Shown here in pieces: positions 5,656 through 7,066 of a stretch of DNA of 7,066 nucleotides; positions within the stretch are counted from its first letter, which is position 1, and every line of letters starts with the position of its first letter. Origin of the DNA: Chloroflexota bacterium (GTDB lineage Bacteria; Chloroflexota; Anaerolineae; 4572-78); the NCBI GenBank assembly GCA_024278015.1, contig JAJRUC010000099.1, positions 1-7,066 on the forward strand, written 5' to 3'. A program made the position numbers and the translations under genes. Under the pieces are notes generated by a model, which had not been told where the DNA came from, did no database searches, and was given only the letters and a program-made list of their open reading frames with translations.

Positions 5656-7066
5656 TTACCTTTCTGTAAAGTAAAGCGCTTCCAAATCCGGCAACGGAAT
5701 TTCGGTTTCCGGGCCGGGATTGCTGAAGTACGGCGGTATGGGCAAGGTTTCGGCGGGCGGGGCGGGTGGCTGCTGTTGGATGGCGGTCAGAACCTGCAAA
5801 TAACTTTCGGCGGTGCGGTCCCAGGTGTAGCGGCCGGCAATGCGGGCTATGCCGGCCTGCCGATAGACGGCCCATTTTTCAGCCGACAGGGCTTCCAGCA
5901 GGCCGGCGGCAATGTCGGCGGGGTCGGCGGGGTCTACCAGCACCCCGAAGCGGGTGTCCGTTTCGGCCTCGAACAGGCTTTCGGCGGGGCCGCCGTTGCG
6001 GGTGACCACAACGGGCAGGCCGCAACTCATGGCCTCCAGCGGGGCCAGGCCAAACGGTTCGTAATGGGCCGTCAGGGTGAAGACGCTGCGCCGTTTGGCG
6101 GCTGCCCGATAGGCGGCGGCCAGTTCGGCCTGGCTGTTCAGGGGGAAGGAGGTGACGGCGGGCCACAGTTTGTGTTCGTCCAGCAGGGCGGCAATTTCGT
6201 CCAGAATGGCCCGTTCCTCCGCCGATTTCAGCAGGTGGCGCTGCTCAAGCGGGTTTTCCAGACCGCGCACCACCAGGGCCAGATTGGCCGCGGCCTGCAA
6301 ATCGGCATTTTGGGCAAAAGCCTGCACCACGCCCAGGTGATTTTTTTTGCGGTCCAGCCGGCTGGAAACCAGCACCAGCGGCAGGTCGCGCCGGTCTTCG
6401 GGAATATCGCGCTGCAAGGCGGCTTCAATGCGCCCGGCCACGGGCAGGTCGGTTTCTTTTTCCGTGGCAGAAAATATCGACAGGTTTACGCCGGGCGGAA
6501 TGACGACAAAGCGCCCGGCATCGGCGGCGGCGGGGTCTATGGCTCCGTGATAGGCGGGGTGGGTGTATTGTTCTGCCTGCTCTTGCCGGGTGCTGGTTAC
6601 AATGCGGGCGGCCCGGTTCATGGCCGTCCGCTCGGCCATAATGCGTTCCTTAAAATGGAATCGCCCGTCAAATTCGGCCAGCGTTTCGGGCAAAATGTGC
6701 AGTTTGTCCATTTTTTGCGCCCCCAGCGAATGGCCGGTGAAGGTGAAGGGTACGCCGGTTTTTTCGTACAGGAGCGCCCCCACCAATCCGCCGTCGCCGT
6801 AATGGGCGGTAAAAATATCGGGCAGGTTGATTCTGGTTTGGTAAAAGCGTAAAATGCCGTCCAGCCAGCCGGCGCCCAGGTGGGGCCACAGGGCCTCTTT
6901 GGGCAAAAAACGGGGCGGTCCGCAAGGAATACGCACAATGCGCACGTTTCGATAGTCGGGATAACAGGCGATGGTATCGGCAAACTCCGGCCAGTCGTCA
7001 TCGACAATCCGGCGGGTGATAATATCGATGTGATGCCCTTTGGCGGCCATAGCCAGGGCCACTTCC
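5656..7066 (-). CDS. Sucrose-phosphate synthase (GT4), 5' end outside window
   Basis: This retaining GT-B glycosyltransferase transfers glucose from UDP- or ADP-glucose to fructose-6-phosphate, giving sucrose-6-phosphate in the cytoplasm. It closely resembles, from memory, the short single-domain enzyme of Halothermothrix orenii. Numbering from the codon at 7062, matching segments are IDIITRRIVDDDWPEF (12-27), AHYGDGGL (86-93), FTGHSLGAQKMDKL (108-121), VIPPGVN (187-193), SSRLDRKKNH (233-242), FPLNSQAELA (306-315) and the donor-site EX7E motif EPFGLAPLE (335-343) followed by TRNGGPAE. The GTG at 7062 is internal: the frame is open to the window edge, and about 45 N-terminal residues, including the expected GGQ loop, are missing. 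There is no C-terminal HAD phosphatase domain. Instead, the last 40 residues form a Pro-rich tail (QPPAPPAETLPIPPYF) not expected in the core enzyme. The stop codon abuts the kinase start. Mannosylfructose-phosphate synthase is a less likely alternative. Confidence 0.9.
   Translation of the reverse strand, partial: EVALAMAAKGHHIDIITRRIVDDDWPEFADTIACYPDYRNVRIVRIPCGPPRFLPKEALWPHLGAGWLDGILRFYQTRINLPDIFTAHYGDGGLVGALLYEKTGVPFTFTGHSLGAQKMDKLHILPETLAEFDGRFHFKERIMAERTAMNRAARIVTSTRQEQAEQYTHPAYHGAIDPAAADAGRFVVIPPGVNLSIFSATEKETDLPVAGRIEAALQRDIPEDRRDLPLVLVSSRLDRKKNHLGVVQAFAQNADLQAAANLALVVRGLENPLEQRHLLKSAEERAILDEIAALLDEHKLWPAVTSFPLNSQAELAAAYRAAAKRRSVFTLTAHYEPFGLAPLEAMSCGLPVVVTRNGGPAESLFEAETDTRFGVLVDPADPADIAAGLLEALSAEKWAVYRQAGIARIAGRYTWDRTAESYLQVLTAIQQQPPAPPAETLPIPPYFSNPGPETEIPLPDLEALYFTER

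Noticed and set aside
5776..6852. + strand open frame of 358 codons opposite sucrose-phosphate synthase
   Set aside because: Gly/Gln-rich shadow translation with no motif; the - strand frame has conserved catalytic motifs throughout.
7060..7062. GTG as start codon of sucrose-phosphate synthase
   Set aside because: The frame stays open to the window edge, and the first visible residues align to roughly position 45 of known enzymes, so the real start lies outside.

Overview
The window is GC-rich, gene-dense bacterial DNA. It best fits the phylum Chloroflexota, probably an Anaerolineae-type lineage. That rests on recognised protein styles: a GT39-like membrane glycosyltransferase with a 'GGRLLLTLYWQA' C-terminal domain, a homocitrate/isopropylmalate synthase homologue of the type common there, and a short single-domain sucrose-phosphate synthase. 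The assignment is inference, since no rRNA or other marker gene is present.

Layout. On the left, the 3' end of a DRE-TIM metallolyase (2-isopropylmalate/homocitrate/Re-citrate synthase superfamily) runs on the + strand and ends at 817. Everything else is on the - strand and reads from right to left: sucrose-phosphate synthase (5' end outside the window), a PfkB sugar kinase (fructokinase-like), a 78-residue unknown protein, a YciA-like acyl-CoA thioesterase, an 801-residue polytopic glycosyltransferase, and a 207-residue membrane protein. The last of these converges on the + strand gene, and the two genes overlap by 11 bp. Both stop codons lie in one perfect 19-bp palindrome (803-821).

How the genes fit together. 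Sucrose-phosphate synthase and the kinase are joined with no spacer (stop codon followed at once by ATG). They make a plausible sucrose module: the synthase makes sucrose-6-phosphate from NDP-glucose and fructose-6-phosphate, and the kinase could return free fructose to fructose-6-phosphate. No sucrose-phosphate phosphatase is visible. The unknown protein lies 15 bp after the kinase and shares a 4-bp ATGA overlap with the thioesterase, so these four genes look co-transcribed. A 56-bp gap carrying heptamer repeats on both strands separates the thioesterase from the two membrane-protein genes, which lie 24 bp apart and are probably expressed together.

No tRNA, rRNA, CRISPR array, insertion sequence or phage gene was seen. 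No non-coding stretch longer than about 60 bp exists. Most of the window is ordinary housekeeping or biosynthetic content. The items most worth a second look are the heptamer repeat cluster, the shared stop-codon palindrome, the coupled unknown small protein, and the true substrate of the left-end metallolyase. I did not find convincing evidence of a novel multi-gene system.
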